The notes under the pieces: generated by a model
Told to the model about the DNA's origin: nothing
Database searches by the model: none
What the model saw: only the letters and a program-made list of their open reading frames with translations
Assembly (NCBI RefSeq): GCF_003625475.1
Contig: NZ_RAIQ01000004.1
Span: 124,001-188,000 of the forward strand
Reading direction: 5' to 3'
DNA length: 64,000 nucleotides
From: Butyrivibrio sp. X503
GTDB lineage: Bacteria > Bacillota > Clostridia > Lachnospirales > Lachnospiraceae
Made by a program: the position numbers and the translations under genes
Shown here: piece after piece, positions 24,223-33,621 of the stretch
How the letters are laid out: the number at the start of each line of letters is the position of its first letter
How positions within the stretch are numbered: the stretch's first letter is position 1

Positions 24223-26367
24223 TTACCAAACAGTAATTCTGTCTTCGGGCGCAAGGTACATGTTGTCGCCTTCTTTTACATCAAAGGCTTCGTAGAACTC
24301 CTCAAACTGCTGAACGGGAATGTTGCATCTTGAATAATCAAGCGGATGAGGATCCTGAGTAAGCGTGTCAAGCTCCGAGCTGTATGTTGAAATGTTTGCA
24401 TTCATCTGAGCGTATTTAGTAAAGAATTTCTTATAATCAAAGCCTTCAACCTTTGATGCCATTCTGAGAGCACACTGAAGTCCTGTTATATCCGCAGCCA
24501 TCTCACCGTCAATGTTTGATCCGACAAAGTGGTTATCACCAAATGCAACAATAGTATCAAGATAACTATCCATCTTATCCAATCTGCTTTGGAACTCTTT
24601 TTTATCTTCCTCTGTCCACCAGTCTTTCAGATTGCCTTCAGCATCGAACTGAGAACCGTCTCTGTCAAAGGCATGAGAGATCTCGTGTCCTACCCAGAAA
24701 GCTCCGATTGAAGCATAGAGCTCCTCTGTACTCATATCACTTGAAAAGAAGGGTTCACCCATCATTCCAATGACCATGTTGATACTGTTATCAAGAGGAT
24801 TATAAAAAGCATTGCAATCAGTTACACTCATATCCTGAGCCCATTTTTCTTTATCGACTTTTGTGCCTATAAGCTTCTTATTCTCATTAATCGTGTTAAG
24901 CATGATCCTCTCATCGGCCTCAATAAGAGTGCATCCGTCAATGTTAATGCCGTTTGTATCATTGAATTTATCGGGATATGCTGAGTTGATAGTTATCTTA
25001 TCAAGCTTCTCGATCGCATAATTCTTAACCTCATCAGAAGCCCACTCATTTTCAGAAAGCAGTTCTCTGTAGGTATCGATTACTTCCTTACAAAGCTCAG
25101 TCATCTTCTGTCTTTGTTCTTCAGAGCCGTATTTATCGATGTAAACCATCTGCATTGAATCCGGAAGCTCTTCCTTTACAAATTTGTAAGCCATCTCCTC
25201 ATCGCTTAATGCTCCGGTTGTTCCAAAATACGTATTCTCAAGCTCGTTTACCTTATCATAGGTATCCTTATCTGTTATGTTTGAATATTTCAAAACAAAT
25301 TTCACTGTCAAAAGAGCCTTGATATCCTCTACATTTTCCTGTGTATAAACTTCATCAAGAAGCGCCAGATAATCAGGATTGGTATTAAGATATGCTCCGT
25401 CATATACATAGCCCGTGCTTGTCAAAATATCTTTTAACGGGAAATTCTTCATCTTGGAAACAGCATCGTTTAATGACATTTCATTATTGATCTTTTCTAC
25501 ATAATCTGCGGAATACTGATCGTTTGAGGTATATATCTTGGTCGCAAGCTTGGTCTCAAGGTTTATTGCTTTATCAAAGCACTCGCCCGCCGCATCTTCA
25601 GTCATTCCGAACTTCTGTGCCATATAGGTAAAAAGATCCTTATTATAGCCATAGTACATATCTCCAAGCTCGGTCCTGTTTGCGTATTCAGCGGAATCTG
25701 TGAGGATCACCCCGGGATTTTCAATCCATACTATATATTTCTTTGAATCATTAAGCCCCGGAAACGCCGCGTAATTTACAAAATCATAGTACTCATTGAC
25801 ATTATCCTTGTCTGTAATAAGCCCTGTGATATCATCGATACTCTGAGCCTCTGCGATCTTGTTGTATTTATCTGTAAGCTCAGAAACGCCAAGCTTATTT
25901 CTGCTATCCCAGTCAAGAACAAGCTTATTGAATGTCTGAACCAGCTCTGCATCATGCCCCGTTAAGCTCGCATCCTTTAAAAGCTCAATGCACTGCTTCT
26001 TTACTTCGAGGCTGCGCTCAGCGTAGTGGCTCCATGATGAATAGCCGTCGGGAATGTTATTTTCAAGGATCCAATCCTTGTTTACGTAAAGGCAGAAATC
26101 ATCCTTAGGATCTGTCTTGGTATCCGCTGTCACATTTTCTTTTATATCGGAATCTATCCAAGGTGTTCCTCCTGTGCCCTTTCCGGTATCATCTGTTCCT
26201 TCTTGTGCAGTTGAAGCTTCTTGTGCAGCTGTATCTGAGCTCTGCTCACTTGCCCCAGCCGATGAATCTGCATCGGACGGTCCGAATTCACCCTTAGCAC
26301 TGCATCCGGTTATAGCTATTGCCATAATACAAATTGATAATAATAAAGAAATTGTTTTCTTTTTCAC
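24223..26367 (-). CDS. M13 (neprilysin/PepO) family zinc metallopeptidase, lipoprotein, paralogue
   Basis: 714 aa with the same layout: lipobox MAIAITGC, Ser/Ala/Gln-rich spacer, DDFCLYVNKDWI, NAFYNPLDNSINMVIG, zinc motif VGHEISHAFDRDGSQF and ligand NIDGEMAADITGLQC. It is roughly two-thirds identical to its downstream neighbour by eye, an old tandem duplication. It starts 20 bp after the polytopic membrane-protein gene. Extracellular oligopeptide cleavage is the family role; substrates are unknown. Confidence 0.94.
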   Translation of the reverse strand: MKKKTISLLLSICIMAIAITGCSAKGEFGPSDADSSAGASEQSSDTAAQEASTAQEGTDDTGKGTGGTPWIDSDIKENVTADTKTDPKDDFCLYVNKDWILENNIPDGYSSWSHYAERSLEVKKQCIELLKDASLTGHDAELVQTFNKLVLDWDSRNKLGVSELTDKYNKIAEAQSIDDITGLITDKDNVNEYYDFVNYAAFPGLNDSKKYIVWIENPGVILTDSAEYANRTELGDMYYGYNKDLFTYMAQKFGMTEDAAGECFDKAINLETKLATKIYTSNDQYSADYVEKINNEMSLNDAVSKMKNFPLKDILTSTGYVYDGAYLNTNPDYLALLDEVYTQENVEDIKALLTVKFVLKYSNITDKDTYDKVNELENTYFGTTGALSDEEMAYKFVKEELPDSMQMVYIDKYGSEEQRQKMTELCKEVIDTYRELLSENEWASDEVKNYAIEKLDKITINSAYPDKFNDTNGINIDGCTLIEADERIMLNTINENKKLIGTKVDKEKWAQDMSVTDCNAFYNPLDNSINMVIGMMGEPFFSSDMSTEELYASIGAFWVGHEISHAFDRDGSQFDAEGNLKDWWTEEDKKEFQSRLDKMDSYLDTIVAFGDNHFVGSNIDGEMAADITGLQCALRMASKVEGFDYKKFFTKYAQMNANISTYSSELDTLTQDPHPLDYSRCNIPVQQFEEFYEAFDVKEGDNMYLAPEDRITVW

Positions 26368-26387
26368 TTTTACTCTCCTTCTATCAT

Positions 26388-28007
26388 TTATTTAAAATAA
26401 TTGGTATCTGAAACGTAGCATGCAAGCCATCTCGTTTCACCGACATATCTGTAACCTCTTGCGATATTCTCGGACACATAATCTGTCAGCTTGTTAAAAT
26501 TTGGTATTGCTATCACGTTTTTTTCACCGTAATAATCAAAGTCTTTTTCCTCGGTATAATAATTTCTTTCAAGATATATGCTCTCGTCTTTGCTTTCGTA
26601 ACAGGCGTATTTCCTGGTGTCATCCGCTGCCTTACACATGACCGCGGTATCTCTGTCATCGGCGATAAATACTGTATCAACATCAAGTGTATCGAAATAC
26701 TCGGTCATCTCTACGATATAGTCTTTCTCCGGCATATTATCGCTGGTTTCCTTGAAATTACCTGCAAGAATATAAGCAAATGCGATCAAAAGAACCGACA
26801 TCACCGGCACGAATTTCTTATCACCAAACCTTGAAACGCACCTGTTAAGCATAATCCCGACTCCCACAAGAAGTAGCGGCAGCCCGATAAAAAGATATCT
26901 GTACGGAATGAAATCATTGCTTCCTCTCATATCGCTGACAATAAGAACTGCCATATTAAAAAGTATTACCGTAAAAAAGAGTATGTAATAGTCGTAGTTC
27001 TTCTTATTCTTGAACCATTTGACCGTAACAACCATCGTCGCGATAAACAATGCTATGACAAACAATATCTTAAGGCCGTAAAAGAGTCCGAGCTTGGAAA
27101 ATGCAGGCTCATTTCCGTTTATAAGTACTCCAAAGGATTGGAATACGCCTAAAAATACTTCTCTTAAATTATCAAAAAAATCTTCGGGCTTTACAAGCGT
27201 CGTGACAGGCGAGTTTCCTGTATATATCTTTTTATGAATACACAATCCGACAAATGATACTACTACGCTAAGCGGTGTTACCGGCCACAACCCCTTTTTT
27301 AACCCGAATCCTTTTTTTACAAAAGATAAATGTCTTACAAAAAGAATCGGAACAACTCCGCAGACAAATGTATAAGCACCTGTGGAAACGCTTGTCACAA
27401 ACAATAAAAATAAGTATGTGCCCAAAAAAGCATATCTTTTCCATTTGGAAAAAGAACTCTTAAATTTGTCATCAAATGCCATAAGGCAAAGCACCAGCAT
27501 GATCGGAATAAGAGCCTTGATGCTGTAATTGGCATGTGCAAAAAACAGCATTTTGAAATAATCAAGCCAGTCATAGTTATATGGCGTTATGATAACTGCA
27601 AGTGTCAAAAACCTGATTCCTATCCGCACACGGAGCACCCTTAGGATGCTCCATATAACGGTTATATATATAAACACGATCAAAAGGTCGGAGAGACCAA
27701 CTGCCAAAAAGGCATTGTTCGTGATCGCGTACAAAGGAATTGCAAACAGTAGCGTTGAATCAAACTCCATACTGGTCGTAGCGACCCAATTCGGAAGTAT
27801 AAGCGTGCCTTTATGCACTATTTCTTTTAAGTGATAAACAACTGTTGCAAAATCGGGGTCAAGCGACAATCTAAGGTCGGACAGGTTGAAGTAAAAAATG
27901 CCTGCCATGTTGACTATAAACAGTAGCATCGCTCCAAATTCCCATAAGCGCATGTTCTTTAAGTTATTTAATAAATTGTCTTTAATTCTTTTCCCCAAGT
28001 TCTTCAT
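26388..28007 (-). CDS. Polytopic membrane protein, GT-C glycosyltransferase-like
   Basis: 539 aa with about eleven predicted TM helices. The first extracytoplasmic loop holds DPDFATVVYHLKEIV and PNWVATTSMEFDSTLLFAIP, reminiscent of the acidic catalytic loop in GT-C enzymes, and a soluble C-terminal ~110 residues follow (DTVFIADDRDTAVMCKAADD). I cannot assign a family firmly. It is the first gene of the operon with the two M13 peptidases, behind the operator shared with the ABC/hydrolase operon. Confidence 0.75.
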   Translation of the reverse strand: MKNLGKRIKDNLLNNLKNMRLWEFGAMLLFIVNMAGIFYFNLSDLRLSLDPDFATVVYHLKEIVHKGTLILPNWVATTSMEFDSTLLFAIPLYAITNNAFLAVGLSDLLIVFIYITVIWSILRVLRVRIGIRFLTLAVIITPYNYDWLDYFKMLFFAHANYSIKALIPIMLVLCLMAFDDKFKSSFSKWKRYAFLGTYLFLLFVTSVSTGAYTFVCGVVPILFVRHLSFVKKGFGLKKGLWPVTPLSVVVSFVGLCIHKKIYTGNSPVTTLVKPEDFFDNLREVFLGVFQSFGVLINGNEPAFSKLGLFYGLKILFVIALFIATMVVTVKWFKNKKNYDYYILFFTVILFNMAVLIVSDMRGSNDFIPYRYLFIGLPLLLVGVGIMLNRCVSRFGDKKFVPVMSVLLIAFAYILAGNFKETSDNMPEKDYIVEMTEYFDTLDVDTVFIADDRDTAVMCKAADDTRKYACYESKDESIYLERNYYTEEKDFDYYGEKNVIAIPNFNKLTDYVSENIARGYRYVGETRWLACYVSDTNYFK

Positions 28008-28035
28008 TGTAATTTCCTTTATTTCTGCTCTTTTT

Positions 28036-28112
28036 TACTACGTTAATTTTACTATGCGTGGCGTAGTACTTCTGACGAGGTAAATAATAGTCTATAAAAA
28101 ATAGATTGTCAA
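28036..28112 (-). promoter_or_regulatory. Promoter with four-half-site operator, copy 2 (membrane protein/M13 operon)
   Basis: Minus-strand TTGACA (28107-28112), 17 nt, TATTAT (28084-28089). Half-sites are TACTACG (28036-28042), TACTATG (28050-28056), CGTAGTA (28062-28068) and CGAGGTA (28076-28082), with the same 14-12-14 spacing as copy 1. The flanks differ between copies, which supports selection on the sites. The remaining interval 28113-28264 shows no gene. Confidence 0.8.
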
Positions 28113-28264
28113 CACTTATTTTTTTAATATTTTTTGAATATGTTTTATATCAGGTGTTATCTCACACAACAAACATGCCAATATTATCAGGAATTATCTG
28201 GGTTTACCTTGAATTTAGCTTACAGAACAAAGAGATAACCTTACAATTTTGTAAGATATTGCAA

Positions 28265-28294
28265 TAAAAAAGGACCCTGCGTAAAACAAGGCCC
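28265..28294 (-). terminator. Terminator of the GGDEF-EAL gene
   Basis: Minus-strand GGGCCTTG/CAGGGTCC hairpin followed by TTTTTT. Confidence 0.8.
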
Positions 28295-28310
28295 TAGGAT
28301 TCTGATATAT

Positions 28311-29972
28311 TCAGTTATCATAGTATTTCTTTTCAAGGCGTTTCTCAAAGTCGTCCATCGGCATAGGGTTGTCATACAAGAAACCCTGAACGACATGGCA
28401 GCCGACTTCCTTAAGGAGGTCTGTCTGCTCGGTTCTCTCAACGCCTTCCGTCACGACGTCGATTCCAAGCTCCCTAGCCATCGCAACTATGTTCTTAAGG
28501 ACGATCTCATCGTTCTTGTTGAGGTTGTCACTGCTTATAAAGGATCTGTCTATCTTGATGACCTTTACAGGGAAATCCCTGAGCGTGGACAGTGAAGAAA
28601 AGCCCGTTCCGAAGTCATCGATCGCGGTGCTGATATTCATGTCTTTAAGCTTGTTGAGGAAGTTCGTCATAAGACCTCTCTCATCTTCGCTTGCAGTCTC
28701 GGTAACCTCTATCTGGATAAACTTTCTGTCAACGCCGTAGTCGTCGATTATCTGCGCTATTTCTTTTGCCAGGTGCTTATAACCAAGGTCGCGCCTTGAG
28801 AAGTTGACGGATACCGGAACGATCGGAATGCCCTTCTCCTGCCAGTTTCTTATGTATTCGCAGGCTTTTTTGAGGACGTAGAGGTCGAGCGTTGCGACAA
28901 GGCCTTCCTGCTCCAAAATGGGCACAAATTCCGTCGGATAAAGTACGATTCCGTTGCAGAACCATCTAGCCAGAGCCTCGGCTCCAACAATTTCACCTGT
29001 TATTGTATCAACCTTGGGTTGCAGATATATTCTGAATTCGTCGTTCTGAAGAGCTTCTTCGTAGCGCTCTTCGATCTGTTTTTGTCTGTATATCTTGGTG
29101 CTCATGGCCTTGTTTACGAATACGTATGGCTTATTTGCTACGTTTTTGGCATAGCTGCAGGCCATTCCGGCACGTGAAATTAGCTGTCCAGGCTCTTTTA
29201 ACGAATCATCAACGGAGTAAACGCCCGCAACAGCGGATATTGTGATCGGCTCCTCTTTTTCATTTCTAAATCCGACAACCTGAATGCCGGATAACAGTTC
29301 GAGGAAGTCGTTGGTTCTGTCTTTTTTAATGAGCGCAGTAAAGTTATCTCCGCCGAGGTGAGCCACGATCTCGTCCTGCTCACAGAACTCGCGAAGTTTC
29401 TTGGCGTAGCGCTTCATGATCTCGTCGCCTTCGGTAATACCGAAACGGCGGCTTACGAGGCCAAAACTCTTAAGATTAAAGTAAAAGGAATTGTAGTCTT
29501 GAATGCGTTCTTCCTCAAAGAGCCTTCCGGCAAACGCAAGGAAGCCTCCTGCATTCGGAAGCCTGGTCAAATACTGAATAAACGTGCTCTCCTTAACGAT
29601 ACCGTTTAGAAGATAACGCTCTAAATGAAAAGATAATATGTCAATGATAACAGAAAAGCTCTTATACTCTTCTTCTGTCCATCTCTTGTCCCCCAATAGA
29701 TAGATATTGTATGTAACTATCCTCTTGCCTGCCATTTCATTCTTGAAATAATAAGCAGGTGCTTCCCCTTCCGGAACAGGACCGAACAGTGAAATAACCG
29801 TGTCCGGCTCGCCTTCTTCATCCGCCCCTTTAGCGAACGAAACAACCGCCACTATAGAACGCAACGCATACTCCTTAGAAATGTCTGCGAGCGCACTGGG
29901 GGTAATTTCAGAAGTAACTTCCTCCTCAGATAGAATCTGAACAAAGTTTTCGAAGCTCTTTTCGAAATTCAT
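28311..29972 (-). CDS. GGDEF-EAL protein, probable c-di-GMP phosphodiesterase
   Basis: 553 aa, soluble. An N-terminal ~125-residue uncharacterised sensory region precedes a degenerate GGDEF domain with GGDNF (AHLGGDNFTALIKK) and an EAL domain that keeps its catalytic set: AEALARW, EVTETASEDER, DDFGTGFSSLSTLRDFP, KIDRSFI and TEGVERTEQ with QGFLYDNP. Hydrolysis of c-di-GMP with a GTP-sensing or inert GGDEF is the likely role. ATG 29970-29972 follows GGGTGG; a longer start would cross a region without a site. Confidence 0.92.
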   Translation of the reverse strand: MNFEKSFENFVQILSEEEVTSEITPSALADISKEYALRSIVAVVSFAKGADEEGEPDTVISLFGPVPEGEAPAYYFKNEMAGKRIVTYNIYLLGDKRWTEEEYKSFSVIIDILSFHLERYLLNGIVKESTFIQYLTRLPNAGGFLAFAGRLFEEERIQDYNSFYFNLKSFGLVSRRFGITEGDEIMKRYAKKLREFCEQDEIVAHLGGDNFTALIKKDRTNDFLELLSGIQVVGFRNEKEEPITISAVAGVYSVDDSLKEPGQLISRAGMACSYAKNVANKPYVFVNKAMSTKIYRQKQIEERYEEALQNDEFRIYLQPKVDTITGEIVGAEALARWFCNGIVLYPTEFVPILEQEGLVATLDLYVLKKACEYIRNWQEKGIPIVPVSVNFSRRDLGYKHLAKEIAQIIDDYGVDRKFIQIEVTETASEDERGLMTNFLNKLKDMNISTAIDDFGTGFSSLSTLRDFPVKVIKIDRSFISSDNLNKNDEIVLKNIVAMARELGIDVVTEGVERTEQTDLLKEVGCHVVQGFLYDNPMPMDDFEKRLEKKYYDN

Positions 29973-30111
29973 CTTATCCACCCTCATATAAAAATAGTAG
30001 GAATATAATATAATTTTAATAAAAATTTTACGATTTTTCAATACATTAACCGATTAATAGTCTGAAAATTTACGACACGCAGGGGGCTTTGCCTACTAGC
30101 TTTTAGCGCAC

Positions 30112-30144
30112 AAAAAAAGAGCGCGTCTAACGACACGCTCTTTT
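30112..30144 (-). terminator. Terminator of the HU gene
   Basis: Minus-strand AAGAGCGTGTC/GACGCGCTCTT hairpin and a run of seven T. Confidence 0.88.
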
Positions 30145-30159
30145 CCGTATGATATTAAA

Positions 30160-30438
30160 TTACTTCTTGTTTACAAGATCCTTAAGAGCCTTACCAGCCT
30201 TGAACTTAGGTGCTACAGATGCAGGGATCTTGATAGCAGCGCCAGTCTGAGGATTCTTACCTGTTCTAGCAGCTCTCTTTGTTGTCTCGAATGTACCGAA
30301 TCCAACAAGCTGAACCTTACCCTTCTTCTTAAGCTCCTTTGTTACTACGTCTGTGAATGCGTTAAGTGCTAAACCAGCGTCCTTCTTTGAAAGACCTGCT
30401 TCCTTAGCAATTGCATCGATAAGTTCTGTCTTGTTCAT
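30160..30438 (-). CDS. hup: HU-family DNA-binding protein
   Basis: 92 aa, the normal HU length. MNKTELIDAIAKEAGLSKKD, the VQLVGFGTFETTKRAARTG strand-arm region and GKNPQTGAAIKIPASVAPKF (HU signature with the intercalating Pro) are all present. It is a nucleoid protein bending DNA without much specificity. The start ATG follows AGGGAAAATTAC. The promoter is at 30481-30509, and the gene is monocistronic between its promoter and terminator. Confidence 0.97.
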   Translation of the reverse strand: MNKTELIDAIAKEAGLSKKDAGLALNAFTDVVTKELKKKGKVQLVGFGTFETTKRAARTGKNPQTGAAIKIPASVAPKFKAGKALKDLVNKK

Positions 30439-30480
30439 GTAATTTTCCCTCCAAAAAGAAATTTATTTACTACATTGCCC

Positions 30481-30509
30481 ATTTTACCACTATTAAATGC
30501 ACATAACAA
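30481..30509 (-). promoter_or_regulatory. Promoter of the HU gene
   Basis: Minus-strand TTGTTA (30504-30509), 17 nt, TAAAAT (30481-30486). Confidence 0.65.
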
Positions 30510-30580
30510 CACTTAAATGCAGAAAAATCGCCATATTTAACAAAAAATTTACAAAAAAGTGCCTATTCACAAGGCTTTTA

Positions 30581-31840
30581 TCAAAGTATATCCTGGAAAC
30601 CGGGCCTGTAGAGGTGTCTCGGGATACCATCAACCATGATAGGTCCCACGTCGCCTTGGATTAGAGGTCTAACATATGTAATAAACTCGCTGGTTACGTA
30701 TGTTCCGTCCTTGCTGATCCAATTTCTCGGCACGGTACGCTCGTCGTTGGCAATCTTGTGAACGTCCTTTACCTCTGTCCCTGCCTGATAAGGATCGTCG
30801 GAAAGTCTCTCGATAACGACCATCTTGCCGCTGTCGCCCTCGTCGGCTGCCTTCATAGCGGCACCTCCGACCTCATAAGCCTCAAGGATATCAACACGTG
30901 ATGCGCAGTGGCTTGCAGCTCTCTGAAGTGTTGAAAGCTCGATAGCTCTTGTCTTACATCCGCATTCTGCGGAAACTACGTTACAAAGATATCTTGCAGT
31001 ACCTGTAAGCTGCTTGTGTCCGAAAGCATCTACATACTCAACGGAGTTGTCCATATCGCTTACATACTTGCCGTCCTTGGTCCGGATACCTTCGGATACA
31101 GCTACAACAATAGACGCCTTGGTCTTAAGAAGGTTCTTTATCTTTTTAATGAAAGCATCGAGATCAAAAGGAATCTCGGGAAGATAGATAGCATCGGGTC
31201 CATCGCAATCCTCACCCTTTGAAAGAGCTGTTGCTCCTGTGAGCCATCCTGCGTTTCTACCCATTACTTCTACGATGATAACCTGTCCGTGGCTTGTCTC
31301 AAGTGACCAGCTGTCACGAATGATCTCTTTTACGGAAGTTCCTATATATTTGGCTGCGGAACCATAACCGGGAGTATGGTCTGTCAAAGCCAGATCGTTA
31401 TCAATGGTCTTGGGGCATCCTACAAATCTGATGTCCGAACCGGTGATTATCGCATAATCCGATAACTTCTTGATGGTATCCATTGAATCATTACCGCCGA
31501 TATAGATAAAGCAGTCAATTTCCAATTTTACGAGAATGTCGAAGATCTTTTCGTAGATATCTTTGCTTTCAAAGATTTCCGGAAGCTTGTATCTGCATGA
31601 ACCCAGATAAGCTGAGGGAGTTCTCTTAAGTAACTCGATATCAAGTCCTGACTGAATGTGATCGGAGAGGTCTACATATCGACCTTCCATGAGCCCCTGA
31701 ACACCGTGGATCATACCGTAAACCTTGTTATACCCACGATCGATGGCGGTTCTGTACACACCGGCAAGTGAAGAATTGATTGCTGCCGTAGGGCCGCCTG
31801 ACTGTCCAACAATAACATTTCTTTTCTTTTTCTGCACCAT
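30581..31840 (-). CDS. pfp: 6-phosphofructokinase, PPi-dependent type
   Basis: 419 aa. GQSGGPTAAINSSLAGVYR (phosphate-donor loop), IGGNDSMDTIKKL, CPKTIDNDLALTDHTPGYGSAAKY and MGRNAGWLTG define the PFK fold. The Asp in GGNDS and Lys in PKTIDND occupy the positions that are Gly/Gly in ATP-PFKs and Asp/Lys in PPi-dependent enzymes, so reversible use of pyrophosphate is predicted. The start at 31840 (ATG after GGGGACAGGAG) is preferred to a longer frame whose extra 39 residues lack homology. Confidence 0.88.
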   Translation of the reverse strand: MVQKKKRNVIVGQSGGPTAAINSSLAGVYRTAIDRGYNKVYGMIHGVQGLMEGRYVDLSDHIQSGLDIELLKRTPSAYLGSCRYKLPEIFESKDIYEKIFDILVKLEIDCFIYIGGNDSMDTIKKLSDYAIITGSDIRFVGCPKTIDNDLALTDHTPGYGSAAKYIGTSVKEIIRDSWSLETSHGQVIIVEVMGRNAGWLTGATALSKGEDCDGPDAIYLPEIPFDLDAFIKKIKNLLKTKASIVVAVSEGIRTKDGKYVSDMDNSVEYVDAFGHKQLTGTARYLCNVVSAECGCKTRAIELSTLQRAASHCASRVDILEAYEVGGAAMKAADEGDSGKMVVIERLSDDPYQAGTEVKDVHKIANDERTVPRNWISKDGTYVTSEFITYVRPLIQGDVGPIMVDGIPRHLYRPGFQDIL

Positions 31841-32010
31841 TACTCCTGTCCCCTTTCGAAAGATTAATACCTCTTTATTATATGCGAAAAAACGTTTAGT
31901 GTCATCAGGAATTGCATCGTCAAAACCCACTAAAATAAAGGGCTCGGAATGGTACAAATAAATAAAAAAGCGCCCGGACGCACTCCGAGCGCAATCAAAT
32001 CACTATAAAC

Positions 32011-32214
32011 TTAGAAATCTTCTTCAAAAACAGATCTTCTTCCGTGAGACTTGCCGATGCTGTACGCAATGGCGCACACAACAATAACGGAAACGGCTAC
32101 AACAGCGCATCCGATGAAGAGTTTCTTCTTCTCTTCCGAGAGAGAATCCCATTTATCCATCACGAAATCAATCTTATCTTTTGCAAAAGTAACAGCGTTA
32201 TCTACAAAATCCAT
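32011..32214 (-). CDS. Small single-TM protein
   Basis: 67 aa. An amphipathic N-terminus (VDNAVTFAKDKIDFVMDKWD) leads to one TM helix (LFIGCAVVAVSVIVVCAIAY) and a basic-then-acidic tail (GKSHGRRSVFEEDF). The start is ATG 32212-32214 behind AGGGG. No family is recognised. It sits between the PFK gene and the second structured repeat element. Confidence 0.65.
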   Translation of the reverse strand: MDFVDNAVTFAKDKIDFVMDKWDSLSEEKKKLFIGCAVVAVSVIVVCAIAYSIGKSHGRRSVFEEDF

Positions 32215-32302
32215 TATCCCCTCGCTCTCTCGAAATACATATGTATTCCGAATCCTTTTATACAACGATTGGTATGATATACACTCTGATGATATACAGA
32301 AT

Positions 32303-32476
32303 GTATGATATACGAATTGCTCCATGACTTACGTCATTCTCGCAATTCTACAAACATTCGGAAACCGCTAATTTACTACGTAAATTGCTAATTCCTCATG
32401 TTTGTTCGGGTCATAAATCCAAAATGTTTAACATGCAAGCATGTACACATTTTGTCTTTTGACACCTATATCATAC
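32303..32476 (-). repeat. Structured RNA-like repeat element, copy 2
   Basis: A 174-nt element closed by GTATGATATA (32303-32312) and TATATCATAC (32467-32476). Hairpins: GAATTG/CAATTC (32314-32319, 32343-32348) with an inner ATGAC/GTCAT; ACAAACAT/ATGTTTGT (32350-32357, 32398-32405) with an inner AATTTAC/GTAAATT; CAAAATGT/ACATTTTG (32420-32427, 32447-32454) with an inner ACATGC/GCATGT. The first, second and third hairpins each differ from copy 1 in both arms. The purine internal loops, TGCTTGCA apex and joining motif CCGAACA in minus sense are kept. It begins in the G of the TAG stop of the AI-2E transporter gene. Confidence 0.8.
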
Positions 32477-33621
32477 TACATATTGTACCGCTGCGAGCGC
32501 TTTTCCTCAAGCTTTTTTATCACATAGTCCTTGAAAACAAAGTCGAGGATCGCCGCAAATGGGATCGCAAGCAGGATTCCGGGAACTCCGAAAAGCCTTC
32601 CGCCAAGGATGATCGCGATAAGTATCATGAGAGGCGATACTCCGAGGCTCTCGCCAAAGAGTCTTGGCTTAAGTATATATCCGTCGATGGTCTGGAGCAC
32701 TATCGTAAAGATGATGAACCACAGTGCATACCAGGGATTAACGAGTACCAGGATAAAAGATCCTATGGCGCAGCCGACGATCGGTCCGAAGGTCGGAGCC
32801 AGGTTCGTTATCGCAACTATCACGGAGATAAGCACCGAATACGGCTGTCCCGCGATAACCATGTAGATGAAATTAACTACGCCGACAATGATTCCGTCGA
32901 TAATATCAAAGCTGATGTATCTGATGAGAATGGCATTGCATCTCTCAAAAAGATCCGCGCTGTTCTTATATGTCTTTTCCTTCATGATAAGGCTCATGAA
33001 CTTGCTAAAGCCCGCAATGATCCTCTTTTTATCTATCATAAAATAGATGGCAAGGATGAATGCGATAACGGTGTCAAAAACTCCCTTACCGGCGCTCACA
33101 GAGCCGCTTACGAAGGTGTCCATGTTATGGGAGAAATAGTCGCTTATTCCGTCCAATAACTTTTCACCAAATCCGGCAAGTCCTCTGATATCAAAGCCGA
33201 ACATGCGTCTTCCGCCGCCGTTTTCAAGGTTTTTCAAAAGCTTCTGCGACGAATCTATATAACCGCCGATATTCGATACGAAGGTTGAGATACTATCGCC
33301 AAGCTGCGGAATAAGCGCGGCAAACAAAAGAGAAACCGCCGAGAGTATGATTATGATCGCACCCGCAACGGAGAACTTCCACCTGGTGCTCTCTCTTTTT
33401 ATCTTCTTAAAGACAGTCCTTTGAAGAAGCTTGGCCATGGGGTCAAAGATATAGGCGATAACAATCGCGATTATGATGGGTCTTATAAAGCTAAAGAACC
33501 CTTTTATTATTGAAAACAGCCCCGAGATGTTCGAAAGGATCATGTACAAAATAACTGCCGAACATGTCGCAATCGTGTACGATACCCATTTCTTTTTAAA
33601 CCACTTGTTATTGAATTTCAT
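32476..33621 (-). CDS. AI-2E family transporter
   Basis: 381 aa with eight predicted TM helices and the TqsA/YdiK family layout: N-terminal helices (SYTIATCSAVILYMILSNI), a soluble amphipathic centre, and the conserved NLAPTFGPIVGCAIGSFILV and GIPGILLAIPFAAILDFVF-like end (GVPGILLAIPFAAILD). Family members transport AI-2 or ions; the substrate is not predictable here. The ATG overlaps the stop of the upstream yihY-type gene by 4 bp. The stop TAG abuts the structured element. Confidence 0.92.
   Translation of the reverse strand: MKFNNKWFKKKWVSYTIATCSAVILYMILSNISGLFSIIKGFFSFIRPIIIAIVIAYIFDPMAKLLQRTVFKKIKRESTRWKFSVAGAIIIILSAVSLLFAALIPQLGDSISTFVSNIGGYIDSSQKLLKNLENGGGRRMFGFDIRGLAGFGEKLLDGISDYFSHNMDTFVSGSVSAGKGVFDTVIAFILAIYFMIDKKRIIAGFSKFMSLIMKEKTYKNSADLFERCNAILIRYISFDIIDGIIVGVVNFIYMVIAGQPYSVLISVIVAITNLAPTFGPIVGCAIGSFILVLVNPWYALWFIIFTIVLQTIDGYILKPRLFGESLGVSPLMILIAIILGGRLFGVPGILLAIPFAAILDFVFKDYVIKKLEEKRSQRYNM

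Noticed and set aside
28113..28264. Further promoter or small RNA between the M13 operon and the GGDEF-EAL terminator
   Set aside because: Only AT-rich sequence without a convincing promoter pair or hairpin.
32398..33159. 253-codon open frame on the plus strand
   Set aside because: Antisense to the well-supported AI-2E transporter gene, with Arg/Lys/Asp-biased composition and no start site.
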